Notes: generated by a model not told the origin, from the sequence alone. A stretch of 42,597 nucleotides of DNA from an uncultured Eubacteriales bacterium (GCA_949743655.1 CATJUP010000112.1:1-42597), one strand, 5' to 3'; counted from the first letter of the stretch, positions 1 through 8,404 are shown. Program-made: numbers and translations.

Positions 1-43
1 CGCCTAAATATAGGCGTGGCAGGAGAAAATCTATGCTCCTGCC
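1..43. other. Two adjacent hairpins at the left edge
   Basis: Positions 1-16 form a 6-bp stem (CGCCTA/TAGGCG) and 18-43 an 8-bp stem (GGCAGGAG/CTCCTGCC) around a 10-base loop. A T-run follows only about 12 bases later, so this is not a classic intrinsic terminator. It could be the 3' end of a structured RNA or leader whose 5' part lies outside the window. No RNA family was recognised. Confidence 0.35.
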
Positions 44-81
44 GATACATATCTATTTTTATCCCTATCTGGTTTAACCCA

Positions 82-109
82 TTGTCTATTTTAAACTATA
101 AGTTATAAT
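82..109 (+). promoter_or_regulatory. Sigma-A type promoter for the DJ-1/PfpI gene
   Basis: TTGTCT (82-87) is followed after 16 bases by a consensus TATAAT (104-109), about 48 bases before the start at 157. A ribosome binding site AAAGGAG lies just before the ATG. Confidence 0.55.
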
Positions 110-156
110 ATATGTTGTTGGTTATATTTGTTTTTAAATTATAAAGGAGTAATGGA

Positions 157-753
157 ATGAAAAAAACAGTTTTATTTGTAATTTTACAGCAATATGCCGA
201 TTGGGAGGCAGCTTATATATCGTCAGCTATAAATATGTTATGTCATGAACAATACCAAATAAAAACAGTATCACTTAAAAAGGAATATATTCAGTCAATA
301 GGCGGTTTTAATGTTATGCCGGATTATGATTTGAATTGCATTCCAAATGATTATGAGGCAATTATATTAATTGGCGGAATGACTTGGAGAAATGATAATA
401 CAAAGGCTTTAAACACTATAGTAAGTGAATGTTATAAAAAAGGTAAAATATTAGCTGGTATTTGTGATGCGTCCGCTTTTTTGGGAACAACGGGTGTTTT
501 AAATAATGTTTATCACACAAGCAACGATTTGAACTCTCTAAAACAATGGGCTGGAGCAGAATATACAGGAGAGTCAAAATATATAGCCAAACAGGCGGTA
601 AGAGACAAAAATGTTATAACAGCAAACGGTACTGCTGCTATGGAATTTGCCAAAGAGATTTTGAATGCTTTAAATATTGAAAATAATAAAATATATGATT
701 GGTATAATTTTCATAAATTAGGTTTTTACACAGCGCCAATGCCTAAAATGTAA
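157..753 (+). CDS. DJ-1/PfpI family protein (class I glutamine amidotransferase-like fold)
   Basis: This 198-residue cytoplasmic protein has the DJ-1/PfpI layout. A conserved Glu17 lies in the segment YADWE. The phrase AIILIGGMTW (about 68-77) precedes the nucleophile elbow, and Cys103 sits in AGICDASAFLG where the family has its reactive cysteine. The residue after Cys is Asp rather than the His of many proteases, which fits the stand-alone bacterial branch often annotated as type 1 glutamine amidotransferase. Members include deglycase-, protease- and stress-type proteins, so the substrate cannot be named. The start is supported by an AAAGGAG box and an upstream promoter. It ends three bases before the convergent CPBP gene with no terminator between, so the two transcripts probably overlap. 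Confidence 0.85.
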   Translation: MKKTVLFVILQQYADWEAAYISSAINMLCHEQYQIKTVSLKKEYIQSIGGFNVMPDYDLNCIPNDYEAIILIGGMTWRNDNTKALNTIVSECYKKGKILAGICDASAFLGTTGVLNNVYHTSNDLNSLKQWAGAEYTGESKYIAKQAVRDKNVITANGTAAMEFAKEILNALNIENNKIYDWYNFHKLGFYTAPMPKM

Positions 754-756
754 TAA

Positions 757-1635
757 TCAAAATGAGCTATAAAATATAAATATAACAACTAAAATAAATA
801 AAGGCAAATTAAATATTTTGTCACTTTGAGTAACATGGTTTCTGTTTTCTTTTGGGTTATGTTGAGCAAAAATTATAAATAAAAATATAAGCGGTATTAT
901 GCTAATAAGAGCAAAATTTAAAAACGGAACTAAATCGCTAAAAACAACATTTTTGGCTTGTTCATTAGCTGCTTGAACAGAAACAGTTTTGAGCATTAAA
1001 GCCGATAGTATTGTTTGTATGCCGTTTATAACAAAATGCGAAAGCATTGATGAGAATACAGAACCTGTTTTATACACAAAATAGCAAAATATAATACCCA
1101 TAATTGCGGCATATGTGAACTGCTGAAAATTGAGATGAGCCATTCCAAATATAATTCCGCCTAAAATGCACGCTTTTAATGGGCTTGTGTTTTTGAAATT
1201 TGATAATACAAGCCCTCTAAAATACATTTCTTCAAAAAACGCCGGCATAAGAGATGTTATTATAAGCGTTGAGAGCGCTGGCATATTTGACATTGAATAT
1301 AAAAAATCTGACGCCGCATTAGGAAAAAATAATGACGATACAGCTGATACAGCCATTAACGCAGGCTGGATTATTATTGATATTAATGTTATTAAAATTA
1401 TGTTAGACGGACTTATATAACTTATATAAAATGTTTCTTTAATTCCGCTGTTTTGAGTAATTAAAAAGTATATTAAAACAGGAGGAACAAACGCTATAAC
1501 CTCGTTTAATATATTAATCAATACTATATTTTGTGGGAATAAAGCTAATATTGGTCCGGCGTACATTCCCAATAAAATCATATTTGATACTAAAATTAAA
1601 GCCGCTAAGCAGCCCAAAAACACATTATTTCTCAT
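757..1635 (-). CDS. CPBP family intramembrane glutamic endopeptidase
   Basis: A 292-residue, very hydrophobic protein with about eight membrane segments. It carries the three motifs of the CPBP (CAAX protease and bacteriocin-processing, Abi) family: Glu135-Glu136 with Arg140 (EEMYFR), His167 in the GMAHLNF segment, and His200 with Asn204 (SHFVIN). These residues form the intramembrane active site in characterised relatives. Bacterial members are linked to peptide maturation or self-immunity, but no bacteriocin or peptide gene is adjacent, so the substrate is unknown. The ATG is preceded on the minus strand by GGAG at eight-base spacing. The start of the convergent DJ-1-like gene is on the other strand and gives no functional clue. 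Confidence 0.88.
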   Translation of the reverse strand: MRNNVFLGCLAALILVSNMILLGMYAGPILALFPQNIVLINILNEVIAFVPPVLIYFLITQNSGIKETFYISYISPSNIILITLISIIIQPALMAVSAVSSLFFPNAASDFLYSMSNMPALSTLIITSLMPAFFEEMYFRGLVLSNFKNTSPLKACILGGIIFGMAHLNFQQFTYAAIMGIIFCYFVYKTGSVFSSMLSHFVINGIQTILSALMLKTVSVQAANEQAKNVVFSDLVPFLNFALISIIPLIFLFIIFAQHNPKENRNHVTQSDKIFNLPLFILVVIFIFYSSF

Positions 1636-1668
1636 TGTATATTCTCCATTGTTTTTATTTTATATATT

Positions 1669-1697
1669 ATAATAGTATTATATCAATTAAATGTCAA
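1669..1697 (-). promoter_or_regulatory. Promoter for the CPBP protease
   Basis: On the minus strand a consensus TTGACA (1697-1692) is separated by 17 bases from TATTAT (1674-1669), about 34 bases before the start codon. Confidence 0.55.
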
Positions 1698-1777
1698 ACA
1701 ATATACATTATTAATAAAGAGATAAATAAGAGTTAATTAACAGCTTTTTAAGCTATTGTTACAGATATATTGCTCAT

Positions 1778-1806
1778 TTGACAAGCGCCTTATTTACACA
1801 TATCTT
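1778..1806 (+). promoter_or_regulatory. Promoter for the pheA-gdpP-rplI-dnaB run
   Basis: Consensus TTGACA (1778-1783), a 17-base spacer and TATCTT (1801-1806) lie about 60 bases before pheA. A GGAG box precedes the pheA ATG. Confidence 0.55.
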
Positions 1807-1868
1807 TACTATAACTTATTTGTGTGATAAAATAATTAACTGTAAAAAATAGTGTTAGGAGAATATAT

Positions 1869-2696
1869 ATGAATGTTGGATATTTAGGACCAGAAGGAAC
1901 GTTTTCACAATTAGCCGCCGAAAAATATATTAAAACAATATATAATGAGTATTGTTCACTTGTGCCTTTTGCTAAAATACAAGATGTGCTAAAGGCTGTT
2001 GCTAATGGGGAAATTGACGAGGGAGTAGTGCCTTTTGAAAACTCAATAGAGGGTACTGTAAATTACACTATAGATTCACTTATATTTGATGTTGACTTAT
2101 TTATTAAAAATGAGATTATAATACCTATTTGCCATAATATTATGACGCGTAAAGAATGTGTTGGAAAACGCCCAAAAAAAATATTCTCACACCCACAATC
2201 TTTAGCGCAGTGCAGAAAATATATAGAAAAAAATTATCCGGATGTTGAGACAATACAGGTTTTATCTAATTCGGAAGCGGCTAAAATAGTAAAAGAAAGT
2301 ACAGACGAGTATTTTGCTATATCCACAAACGCCGCCGCCAAAATATATTCTCTTGATATTATTGAAAGTGAAATACAGGACAGAAGCCATAATGAAACGC
2401 GATTTTTTACAGTTACTAAAAAAGACACAAGAAATATTGATGGCGCTAAAACAAGCCTTGTTTTCTCAACATTAAACAAACCAGGTGAGCTTTACAGAGC
2501 TTTGGATATTTTATCAATTTGGGATATAAACCTCACTAAAATTGAGTCAAGACCACTTAAAGACCATTTGGGAACATATATATTTTATATTGACCTTGAG
2601 TGCGATAACGTTTATGATAGGCTTGATGCACTTAAAATGCTTGAGAGAAAAACAAACTTTTTTAAACATTTGGGTACATACGATATATTAAAATAA
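1869..2696 (+). CDS. pheA: Prephenate dehydratase (monofunctional, with ACT domain)
   Basis: Converts prephenate to phenylpyruvate, the committed step to phenylalanine. The 275 residues match a stand-alone dehydratase. The catalytic part has GYLGPEGTFS at the N-terminus, the VPFENSIEGTV signature (about 54-64) and the Thr-Arg-Phe motif at 177-179 (NETRFF) that is required for catalysis in characterised enzymes. An ACT regulatory domain follows from about 194, with the GELYRAL and ESRP (226-229) elements that bind phenylalanine, so feedback inhibition by Phe is expected. It is not fused to chorismate mutase. A sigma-A promoter and GGAG box support the start. The downstream phosphoesterase begins 21 bases later and may be co-transcribed. 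A DAHP synthase for the same pathway is at 35.4 kb. Confidence 0.96.
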   Translation: MNVGYLGPEGTFSQLAAEKYIKTIYNEYCSLVPFAKIQDVLKAVANGEIDEGVVPFENSIEGTVNYTIDSLIFDVDLFIKNEIIIPICHNIMTRKECVGKRPKKIFSHPQSLAQCRKYIEKNYPDVETIQVLSNSEAAKIVKESTDEYFAISTNAAAKIYSLDIIESEIQDRSHNETRFFTVTKKDTRNIDGAKTSLVFSTLNKPGELYRALDILSIWDINLTKIESRPLKDHLGTYIFYIDLECDNVYDRLDALKMLERKTNFFKHLGTYDILK

Positions 2697-2717
2697 TACA
2701 CTTTGAGGTAAAACATT

Positions 2718-3872
2718 TTGAAACAAAAATATGTTGTTTTAAAGTATTTCACTTTGGCGGCAGCCGTTTGTTTTGTAACTATAAGCGCTGTTTTATCGCC
2801 AAATATAATAATTTTTGTTATGTGCTCTTTAATAACAGCGGTTTTAATATCTGTGGTTTTTATAAGTGTTTTTGATGAAAAAACAGATGAGTATATGACT
2901 AAAAAAATATTAAATGATATAAAACATTTTGAAAATGTATATTTAATGGGTCATAAAAGAGCCGATTTTGATAGTTTTGGCGCTTGTATTGGCATGTATG
3001 CACTTTGCAGACAGTATGATAAAAGAGCTAATATAATATTGGGTGAAGATATATTGGCTGTTAAAGAAATATATAATAAATTTTTGTGTTGTAATAATTA
3101 CAAAAATGTATTTATAACGTCAGCCGAGGCTAATAAAAAGATAAATAATAACACTTTAGTTATTTTATGCGACACACATACTTTAAGCATTGTTGATAAT
3201 GTTGAAATATTAAATAAAGCTAAAAAAGTTATTGTTATTGACCACCATAAAGAAAGTGAGTGCCATATTAAAAATGAGGAAGATATTTTTATAAAGCCAA
3301 ATTTTTCATCAACATGTGAGATTGTAGCTTTAATGCTTAAACAAAGTGCGTCAAAAATTTATGCTCTTGAGGCGGAGGCACTTTTGGCGGGGATTGTAGT
3401 TGATACAAAAAATTTTGCTTTTAATTCGGGAGAAAGTGTGTTTTTAACAGCGGCTTATTTATGTAAAAACGGCGCTCAAATAAATAACATAAGACTGCTT
3501 TTTAAAAACTCAATTAATATTGAAAAAGCTAAGGCTAATGCTGTTGAAAACTCAAAAATGTATAAAAATGGTATAATATTCTCTTTTTGTAACTTAAAAA
3601 GTAAAGATGTGTATGTAGCTTGTGCTATAGCAGCGGACGAGTTGTTGGATATACGCGGTGTTGAAGCCTCTATAGTTATGTGCGAATATGAGAATGTTGT
3701 TTTTGTAAGTGCAAGAAGCGGTGAAAACATTGATGTTGAGAGTATACTTAAAAAAGTAGGCGGCGGTGGACACTGTACAATGGCAGGGGCACAAATTAAT
3801 AATACTGATATTAATAAAGTTTATGAAATGTTAAAAAATGCTGTTGATGAATATTTAGCGGAGGTAAAATAA
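2718..3872 (+). CDS. gdpP: Short GdpP-like DHH/DHHA1 cyclic-dinucleotide phosphodiesterase lacking PAS and GGDEF
   Basis: Two membrane helices (about 8-25 and 30-52) are followed by a DHH phosphoesterase domain and a DHHA1 domain. Metal-binding motifs are visible: [11 protein letters not shown] (Asp83, Asp85), CDTH (Asp152) and DHH at 175-177. GGGGH occurs near residue 350. The place directly before rplI and dnaB is the canonical position of gdpP (yybT) in Firmicutes, where the enzyme degrades c-di-AMP to pApA. Full GdpP is about 650 residues and carries a PAS and a degenerate GGDEF domain between the membrane and DHH parts. Here only about 25 residues separate them, so both are missing. The start is a TTG at 2718 behind a GAGGT box. 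Two bases separate the stop from rplI. c-di-AMP activity is inferred from position and domains. Confidence 0.85.
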   Translation: MKQKYVVLKYFTLAAAVCFVTISAVLSPNIIIFVMCSLITAVLISVVFISVFDEKTDEYMTKKILNDIKHFENVYLMGHKRADFDSFGACIGMYALCRQYDKRANIILGEDILAVKEIYNKFLCCNNYKNVFITSAEANKKINNNTLVILCDTHTLSIVDNVEILNKAKKVIVIDHHKESECHIKNEEDIFIKPNFSSTCEIVALMLKQSASKIYALEAEALLAGIVVDTKNFAFNSGESVFLTAAYLCKNGAQINNIRLLFKNSINIEKAKANAVENSKMYKNGIIFSFCNLKSKDVYVACAIAADELLDIRGVEASIVMCEYENVVFVSARSGENIDVESILKKVGGGGHCTMAGAQINNTDINKVYEMLKNAVDEYLAEVK

Positions 3873-3874
3873 TT

Positions 3875-4321
3875 ATGAAAGTAATACTTATTGAAGATGT
3901 TAAAGGTACAGGAAAAAAAGGACAAATTGTAAACGCTAGCGATGGTTATGCTAATAACTTTTTGTTCCCTAAAAAATTAGCTTTGGCGGCTACAAACGAG
4001 AATATGAACAATCTTAAACAAAAACAAAAAGCCGAAGAAAGAAGAAAAGCAGAAGAATTGGCGGCGGCTAAAGAAATAGCCGAGCAACTTTTAAAACACG
4101 AAATAAAAATATCAGTAAAAACAGGTGAGAATGGAAAACTGTTTGGCTCGGTAACAAACAAAGAAATCGCGGCAGCCATTGAGGAGCAAACAGGTATTGT
4201 AATTGACAAAAAGAAAATATCAAACGACCAAATTAAAACAGTTGGAGAAAAACAGGTAAGTGTTAAACTTCACACCGAGGTTACAGCTAATATAAAAGTT
4301 ATAATATCCCAAACAGAGTAA
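3875..4321 (+). CDS. rplI: 50S ribosomal protein bL9
   Basis: A 148-residue protein of the normal bL9 length. The N-terminal rRNA-binding domain starts [17 protein letters not shown] and contains the family signature around residues 13-40 ([13 protein letters not shown]). A long Lys/Glu/Ala-rich central helix (about 45-75) joins it to the C-terminal domain with the GKLFGSVT segment. It binds 23S rRNA at the base of the L1 stalk. It begins two bases after gdpP and is followed 17 bases later by dnaB, a conserved Firmicutes gene order. Translation is probably coupled to gdpP, whose 3' end holds the GGAGG box. Confidence 0.97.
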   Translation: MKVILIEDVKGTGKKGQIVNASDGYANNFLFPKKLALAATNENMNNLKQKQKAEERRKAEELAAAKEIAEQLLKHEIKISVKTGENGKLFGSVTNKEIAAAIEEQTGIVIDKKKISNDQIKTVGEKQVSVKLHTEVTANIKVIISQTE

Positions 4322-4338
4322 AATGGAGATAAGTCTGT

Positions 4339-5679
4339 ATGGAAAATGATAACTTGTATTTTCAAAAAGTGCCGCCACACGATACCGAGGCGGAACAGGC
4401 TGTTATAAGCTGTATGTTTATTGACAAAGAGGCTGTTTTTGACGCTGTGGAGGTACTTAAAGCCGATGATTTTTACCGTCCCGAAAACCGTGTTATATTT
4501 GAGTCCGCGTCAGAGCTGTTTTCTAAAGGAGAGCCTATAGATGTTATAACAATAAAAAACAAACTTGAAGAAAAAGGTGTTTTTGAACAAGTAGGCGGTT
4601 TGGCTTATATAGGTCAGGTGGCATCGTCTGTAGGAAGCTCGGTAAATGTAAAAACTTACGTCCAAATTGTAAAAGACAAATCTGTTTTAAGAGAGCTTAT
4701 AAAAGTAACAGGCGAAATATCACAGCGATGTTTTGACGGAAAAGAGAGCATAAACAATATAATTGACTCGGCAGAGCAAGGTATATTTAATATAACTCAA
4801 GGCAAAGACTCTAATGGTATTTTTCATATTAAAGATGTGGCTATACCAGCTTTTGACAGAATTGAGGACATATATATAAACAAAGGCAAACTGACAGGTG
4901 TATCAACGGGATTTCCAGATTTTGATTTAAAAACAGCAGGGCTTCAGCCGTCAGATTTAATATTAATCGCCGCAAGACCATCTATGGGAAAAACAGCTTT
5001 TGCGCTTAATATAGCTCAAAATGCCGCTATAAGAAATAATGTGTCAGTAGCTATATTCTCGCTTGAGATGTCTAAAGAACAGCTTGTAAACCGTATGCTG
5101 TGTTCGGAGGCTATGATAGATGCCCAAAAACTGAGAACAGGAGATTTTACCGAAAACGATTGGCCAGAGCTTATACAGGCTATAGGACCTTTATCAAAAG
5201 CGAGCATTTATATTGATGACACGCCAGGGCTTTCACCTATGGACATAAGGGCAAAATGCAGAAAGTTGAAACTTGAAAAGGGTATAGGTCTTATAGTCAT
5301 AGATTATTTACAGCTTATGAGCTCTGATTCAAAGAGTGACTCGCGACAACAGGAAATATCACAAATATCAAGGGCACTTAAAGCTATAGCCCGTGAAATG
5401 AATGCCCCTGTTATAGCGCTTTCACAGCTAAGCCGTGCCTGTGAGACAAGAACAGACCATAGACCTATGCTTTCGGATTTAAGAGAGTCTGGTGCTATAG
5501 AGCAGGATGCTGATGTTGTTGCGTTTTTGTACAGGGATGAGTATTATTTTCCTGATACCGAAAAAAAGAATTTAGCCGAGCTTATTATAGCTAAACAAAG
5601 AAACGGTCCAACAGGTACTGTGGAACTTACATGGCTTGGTCAGTACACAAAATTTGGAAGCACAATGAGAAATTATTAA
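4339..5679 (+). CDS. dnaB: Replicative DNA helicase DnaB (DnaC in Bacillus nomenclature)
   Basis: The hexameric helicase that unwinds the replication fork. Its 446 residues include the N-terminal primase-interacting domain (PHDTEAEQAVISCMF near residue 13) and a RecA-like ATPase. The Walker A is ARPSMGKTAFA (about 214-224), the Walker B is LIVIDYLQLM, and LSQLSR and the arginine-finger region follow toward the C-terminus. Length is normal and no intein is present. It is the last gene of the pheA-gdpP-rplI-dnaB run and is followed by a hairpin repeat at 5684-5719 and an intrinsic terminator at 5818-5841. Confidence 0.97.
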   Translation: MENDNLYFQKVPPHDTEAEQAVISCMFIDKEAVFDAVEVLKADDFYRPENRVIFESASELFSKGEPIDVITIKNKLEEKGVFEQVGGLAYIGQVASSVGSSVNVKTYVQIVKDKSVLRELIKVTGEISQRCFDGKESINNIIDSAEQGIFNITQGKDSNGIFHIKDVAIPAFDRIEDIYINKGKLTGVSTGFPDFDLKTAGLQPSDLILIAARPSMGKTAFALNIAQNAAIRNNVSVAIFSLEMSKEQLVNRMLCSEAMIDAQKLRTGDFTENDWPELIQAIGPLSKASIYIDDTPGLSPMDIRAKCRKLKLEKGIGLIVIDYLQLMSSDSKSDSRQQEISQISRALKAIAREMNAPVIALSQLSRACETRTDHRPMLSDLRESGAIEQDADVVAFLYRDEYYFPDTEKKNLAELIIAKQRNGPTGTVELTWLGQYTKFGSTMRNY

Positions 5680-5683
5680 CCAT

Positions 5684-5719
5684 TCCTTCCTTTCTTGAAA
5701 GAAAGCGAAAGAACTTTAA
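5684..5719 (+). repeat. Interspersed hairpin repeat, copy 1
   Basis: The core is CTTTCTT-GA-AAGAAAG followed by the tail CGAAAGAACTTTAA. The same hairpin-plus-tail recurs at 35131-35165 and 42542-42577, each time just after a gene on the plus strand. In this copy it sits about five bases after dnaB, roughly 100 bases ahead of a CCGCGCA/TGCGCGG terminator. Confidence 0.7.
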
Positions 5720-5817
5720 TTAGAATATGCAAAATTTAATAGCAAAAAAATTAAAAAGAGACATAAGTGTGCTTACAATAATTACAGTTGAAGTAACAAA
5801 TAGAGTTCACAAAAACT

Positions 5818-5841
5818 AAACCGCGCAAGTGCGCGGTTTTT
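5818..5841 (+). terminator. Intrinsic terminator after dnaB
   Basis: A perfect 10-bp stem (AAACCGCGCA/TGCGCGGTTT) with a two-base centre and a trailing T-run (5837-5841). The A-run on the left arm means it can also act on the opposite strand for the convergent SH3-protein gene. The stem is nearly identical to the one at 35171-35192. Confidence 0.85.
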
Positions 5842-5883
5842 ACCAATTATTTTTAAAAATTTTTTAGATAAACATCACAAGAT

Positions 5884-6900
5884 TTACTTCAATAATTTAA
5901 TAAATTTAGACTCAACATATCCCCTCTTGCCGTCATAATCAATTTGGTACCACGAGTTTAAAGGCTTTGTTATTGTAACAATTTCACCTTCTTTTATGTA
6001 TGCAAAAGGCGTATAGCTTGTGTTATTTAAACTTCTTACAGGCAATTTGTCTATATTTATAACAATTCCCGTTACACTGTCAAAAGTTTTTAATTTTGAT
6101 ATAGAATATGTATTTTCAAATGAAAGAGCGTTACTGTTTATCCAACCGTATATTGTTTTACACCAAATTTCGTCATTGCCATTTAAAGTAACCGCGGTAA
6201 CTTTCTCGCTAAATTGAGATATATTGAGGCGATATAAATAATTTGAACCGCTATGAGGCAGTTCGTAAGATTTAGTATTACTTTTTAAAATATACATATC
6301 AATATCAACAGTTATAACCTCAGCGCCGTTATAAGAACCACAATTACAATACATATCTTTGTTAAATTGATGTATATGGTTTAATTGGTCATATGTATTA
6401 CTATGATAAACAGTGTATGTCCCGCCGTTAAATCTTCCGTCCATAAATGAGGAGGTTTTATTTTTATCGTTGTTATTGTCATATGAATATCTTTTTTCGG
6501 ATACTGTAAATTTGTTTATGTTCCAATATACCTCATAAACATCCATTCCGGTTTTATCACAGTCTTTAATTATGCAGTCGTATGTGTCATTACCCTTTTT
6601 TAAAACTATGAGGTCACCTTTTTTAGCATTTAAACGTATTTTATTTATACTGTTTATTGGATATGATTTTATATCTGAACCTTTATTATAATCGTGACCA
6701 AAAATTTCTTTAAACATAAATTGAGCAAATGTTATGTCTGTATACTCAAATGCTGTGTTTTCCCATGCTGAGTAAAAATTTTCTATATTGTTGTGGAGAA
6801 CGGATTTTTCATTGTTTTGTGCTCCATATACAAAATTGAAATTTGACAATACTACAAAACAAAAAAACATTGTTAAAACAACTGTTTTAATTTTTTTCAA
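5884..6900 (-). CDS. Secreted protein with C-terminal bacterial SH3 domain
   Basis: A 338-residue protein starting with a signal peptide (Lys-rich start, hydrophobic core to about residue 24, likely cleavage after VYGA). The last about 55 residues form a bacterial SH3 domain, with spaced segments YTPFAYIKEGEIVTI, SWYQIDYDGKRGYVES and FIKLL; such domains usually bind peptidoglycan. The middle part has a GDLIVLKKGNDTYDCIIKD stretch that resembles the N-terminal part of amidase-like extracellular proteins. No catalytic Cys-His pair in a recognisable NlpC/P60 or CHAP arrangement was found, so an enzymatic role is unproven. A CNCGSYNG cluster gives two close cysteines near residue 190. It is a single-gene unit with AAGGAGG before the ATG and a palindrome upstream at 6941-6957. 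Confidence 0.75.
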   Translation of the reverse strand: MKKIKTVVLTMFFCFVVLSNFNFVYGAQNNEKSVLHNNIENFYSAWENTAFEYTDITFAQFMFKEIFGHDYNKGSDIKSYPINSINKIRLNAKKGDLIVLKKGNDTYDCIIKDCDKTGMDVYEVYWNINKFTVSEKRYSYDNNNDKNKTSSFMDGRFNGGTYTVYHSNTYDQLNHIHQFNKDMYCNCGSYNGAEVITVDIDMYILKSNTKSYELPHSGSNYLYRLNISQFSEKVTAVTLNGNDEIWCKTIYGWINSNALSFENTYSISKLKTFDSVTGIVINIDKLPVRSLNNTSYTPFAYIKEGEIVTITKPLNSWYQIDYDGKRGYVESKFIKLLK

Positions 6901-6940
6901 TATAAATCCTCCTTATGGTATATTATATATACAGCTTACA

Positions 6941-6957
6941 ATAATAACTGTTATTAT
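6941..6957. promoter_or_regulatory. Palindrome upstream of the secreted SH3 protein
   Basis: Perfect arms ATAATAAC and GTTATTAT surround a single T. The palindrome abuts a TTGACA on the minus strand (6962-6957), and a second TTGACA lies at 6972-6967, so it is within the promoter region for the gene starting at 6900. A convincing -10 at standard spacing is not clear. An operator is plausible. Confidence 0.35.
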
Positions 6958-7083
6958 GTCAATATATGTCAACAAATGAAACATTACAATATTCTTACAA
7001 TATTACTATATTTGAGTCCGTTTTGATGATATAATTAAAAGTAACGAATTAATATTTATTAGTATTTTTGATTGGAGAATGAA

Positions 7084-7521
7084 ATGCGGGAAAAAGTAAA
7101 CGGCTATACTTATTGGAAACGACCATGGCATAAATGGGTTATGCTGACGGGAGCGATTTTACAGTTAATATGTTTGTGCATTAACATTAGCGAGTATAAA
7201 AATATTTACACGGCTGGAATTTTAAACGCCAATGAATGGGTGGTATACGCCGCACAAAAAAATTTTCAATGCGCTATTAATGGGCTTATCGCGGTTTGTT
7301 TTTTAGGGAGTTTTATAATTGGGATTTTTACTCGAAGCAAAAAAATGACTTATATTGTTGAGTGTGTGTTTTTAATAATATTATCGTTTTTGTGGATAAC
7401 ACTTGGTATTTTGCTTGGTATGTTTTTACCAGACTTTAAAGGAGTGTTTTGGGTGTTTATTGTGTTTTTGGAGCTCGGCGGTGCGTGCTATAGTTTTTTG
7501 CAGTACAAAAAAATTGTATAG
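7084..7521 (+). CDS. Small four-helix membrane protein of unknown function
   Basis: A 145-residue protein with about four membrane segments (roughly residues 18-36, 60-80, 88-110 and 115-135) and a positively charged, aromatic N-terminus (YTYWKRPWHKW). No family was recognised. An in-frame TTG exists at 7072, but the ATG at 7084 has GGAG (7074-7077) at six-base spacing, and that TTG overlaps the ribosome binding site itself. The gene stands alone between the divergent SH3-protein gene and the proline operon. Nothing in the context points to a partner. Confidence 0.65.
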   Translation: MREKVNGYTYWKRPWHKWVMLTGAILQLICLCINISEYKNIYTAGILNANEWVVYAAQKNFQCAINGLIAVCFLGSFIIGIFTRSKKMTYIVECVFLIILSFLWITLGILLGMFLPDFKGVFWVFIVFLELGGACYSFLQYKKIV

Positions 7522-7566
7522 TGTCAAGTTTACAAAAATATTTTTATATGTTTAAAATGGATTTAC

Positions 7567-7594
7567 TTGAGTTTATTATAATATGTGCTATACT
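7567..7594 (+). promoter_or_regulatory. Promoter for proBAC
   Basis: TTGAGT (7567-7572), 16-base spacer, TATACT (7589-7594). The implied leader is only about 25 bases. It ends with a GGAGG box (7611-7615) and an AUG-UAA mini-frame (7621-7626) before the proB ATG at 7628. Confidence 0.6.
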
Positions 7595-7620
7595 AATAAA
7601 AAACTATTTTGGAGGACATA

Positions 7621-7626
7621 ATGTAA
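7621..7626 (+). promoter_or_regulatory. Start-stop element (AUG-UAA) between the proB ribosome binding site and proB start
   Basis: GGAGG at 7611-7615 is five bases from the ATG at 7621, which is followed at once by TAA. The real proB ATG is at 7628, 12 bases from the same GGAGG. The optimally spaced start therefore encodes only one residue. Initiation there with immediate termination and re-initiation two bases later could lower or tune proB expression. The sequence is plain; the regulatory role is inference. Confidence 0.45.
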
Positions 7627-7627
7627 T

Positions 7628-8404
7628 ATGAGAATAGTTGTTAAAGTAGGAACATCAACGCTTACACACTCTACAGGAAATTTGAATATAAGGCGTGTTG
7701 AGACATTATGCAAAGTAATAAGTGATATAAAAAATGCTGGAAACGAAATGCTTATTGTAACATCCGGCGCCACAGGTATGGGCGTGGGTAAAATAGGACT
7801 TTCTAAACGCCCTGACGATATAACAACAAAACAAGCTGCGGCGGCTATAGGTCAGTGCGAACTTATGTATACATATGATAAACTGTTTTTAGAATATAAC
7901 CACTGTGTAGCACAGGTACTTGTTACAAAAGCCGACATAAATAATGACGAGCATAGAACAAATCTTTGTAACACCCTTACAAGGCTTATTGAACTTAATA
8001 CAATACCTATTATAAACGAGAATGACTCTGTTGCTAACGAGGAATTTTATATAGGTGAAAATGACACATTAGCGGCGCTTGTATCGGCTAACATAAATGC
8101 TGATTTGGTTATACTTCTTTCTGACATAGATGGGCTTTTTACATCTGACCCGCACAAAAATAAAGACGCCAAACTTATAAGCGAGGTAGTAGAGATAACG
8201 CCAGATATAATGGCGCTGGCTGGAGGAAGCGCCTCTAATTTTGGAACAGGTGGTATGGCTACAAAATTAAATGCCGCTAAATTGGTTATGGAGGCTGGAT
8301 GTGACATGATTATAGCTAACGGACTTCACCCTGAAATACTTTATGATATTGTTGAGGGAAAAAGTATAGGAACAAGATTTAAGGCAAGGAGTAAAAAAAT
8401 ATGA
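7628..8404 (+). CDS. proB: Glutamate 5-kinase (short form without PUA domain)
   Basis: Phosphorylates glutamate in the first step of proline synthesis. The 258 residues cover the amino-acid-kinase domain only: RIVVKVGTSTLT at the N-terminus, the VTSGATGMGVGKIGL region (about 45-60), PIINENDSVA (about 131-140) and the GTGGMATKL segment (about 218-226). The C-terminal PUA domain of the 367-residue Escherichia coli enzyme is absent, as in many Firmicutes. Feedback control by proline resides in the kinase domain and may persist. The ATG at 7628 is chosen because the preceding ATG runs straight into TAA. It overlaps proA by the four-base ATGA, implying translational coupling. Confidence 0.95.
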   Translation: MRIVVKVGTSTLTHSTGNLNIRRVETLCKVISDIKNAGNEMLIVTSGATGMGVGKIGLSKRPDDITTKQAAAAIGQCELMYTYDKLFLEYNHCVAQVLVTKADINNDEHRTNLCNTLTRLIELNTIPIINENDSVANEEFYIGENDTLAALVSANINADLVILLSDIDGLFTSDPHKNKDAKLISEVVEITPDIMALAGGSASNFGTGGMATKLNAAKLVMEAGCDMIIANGLHPEILYDIVEGKSIGTRFKARSKKI

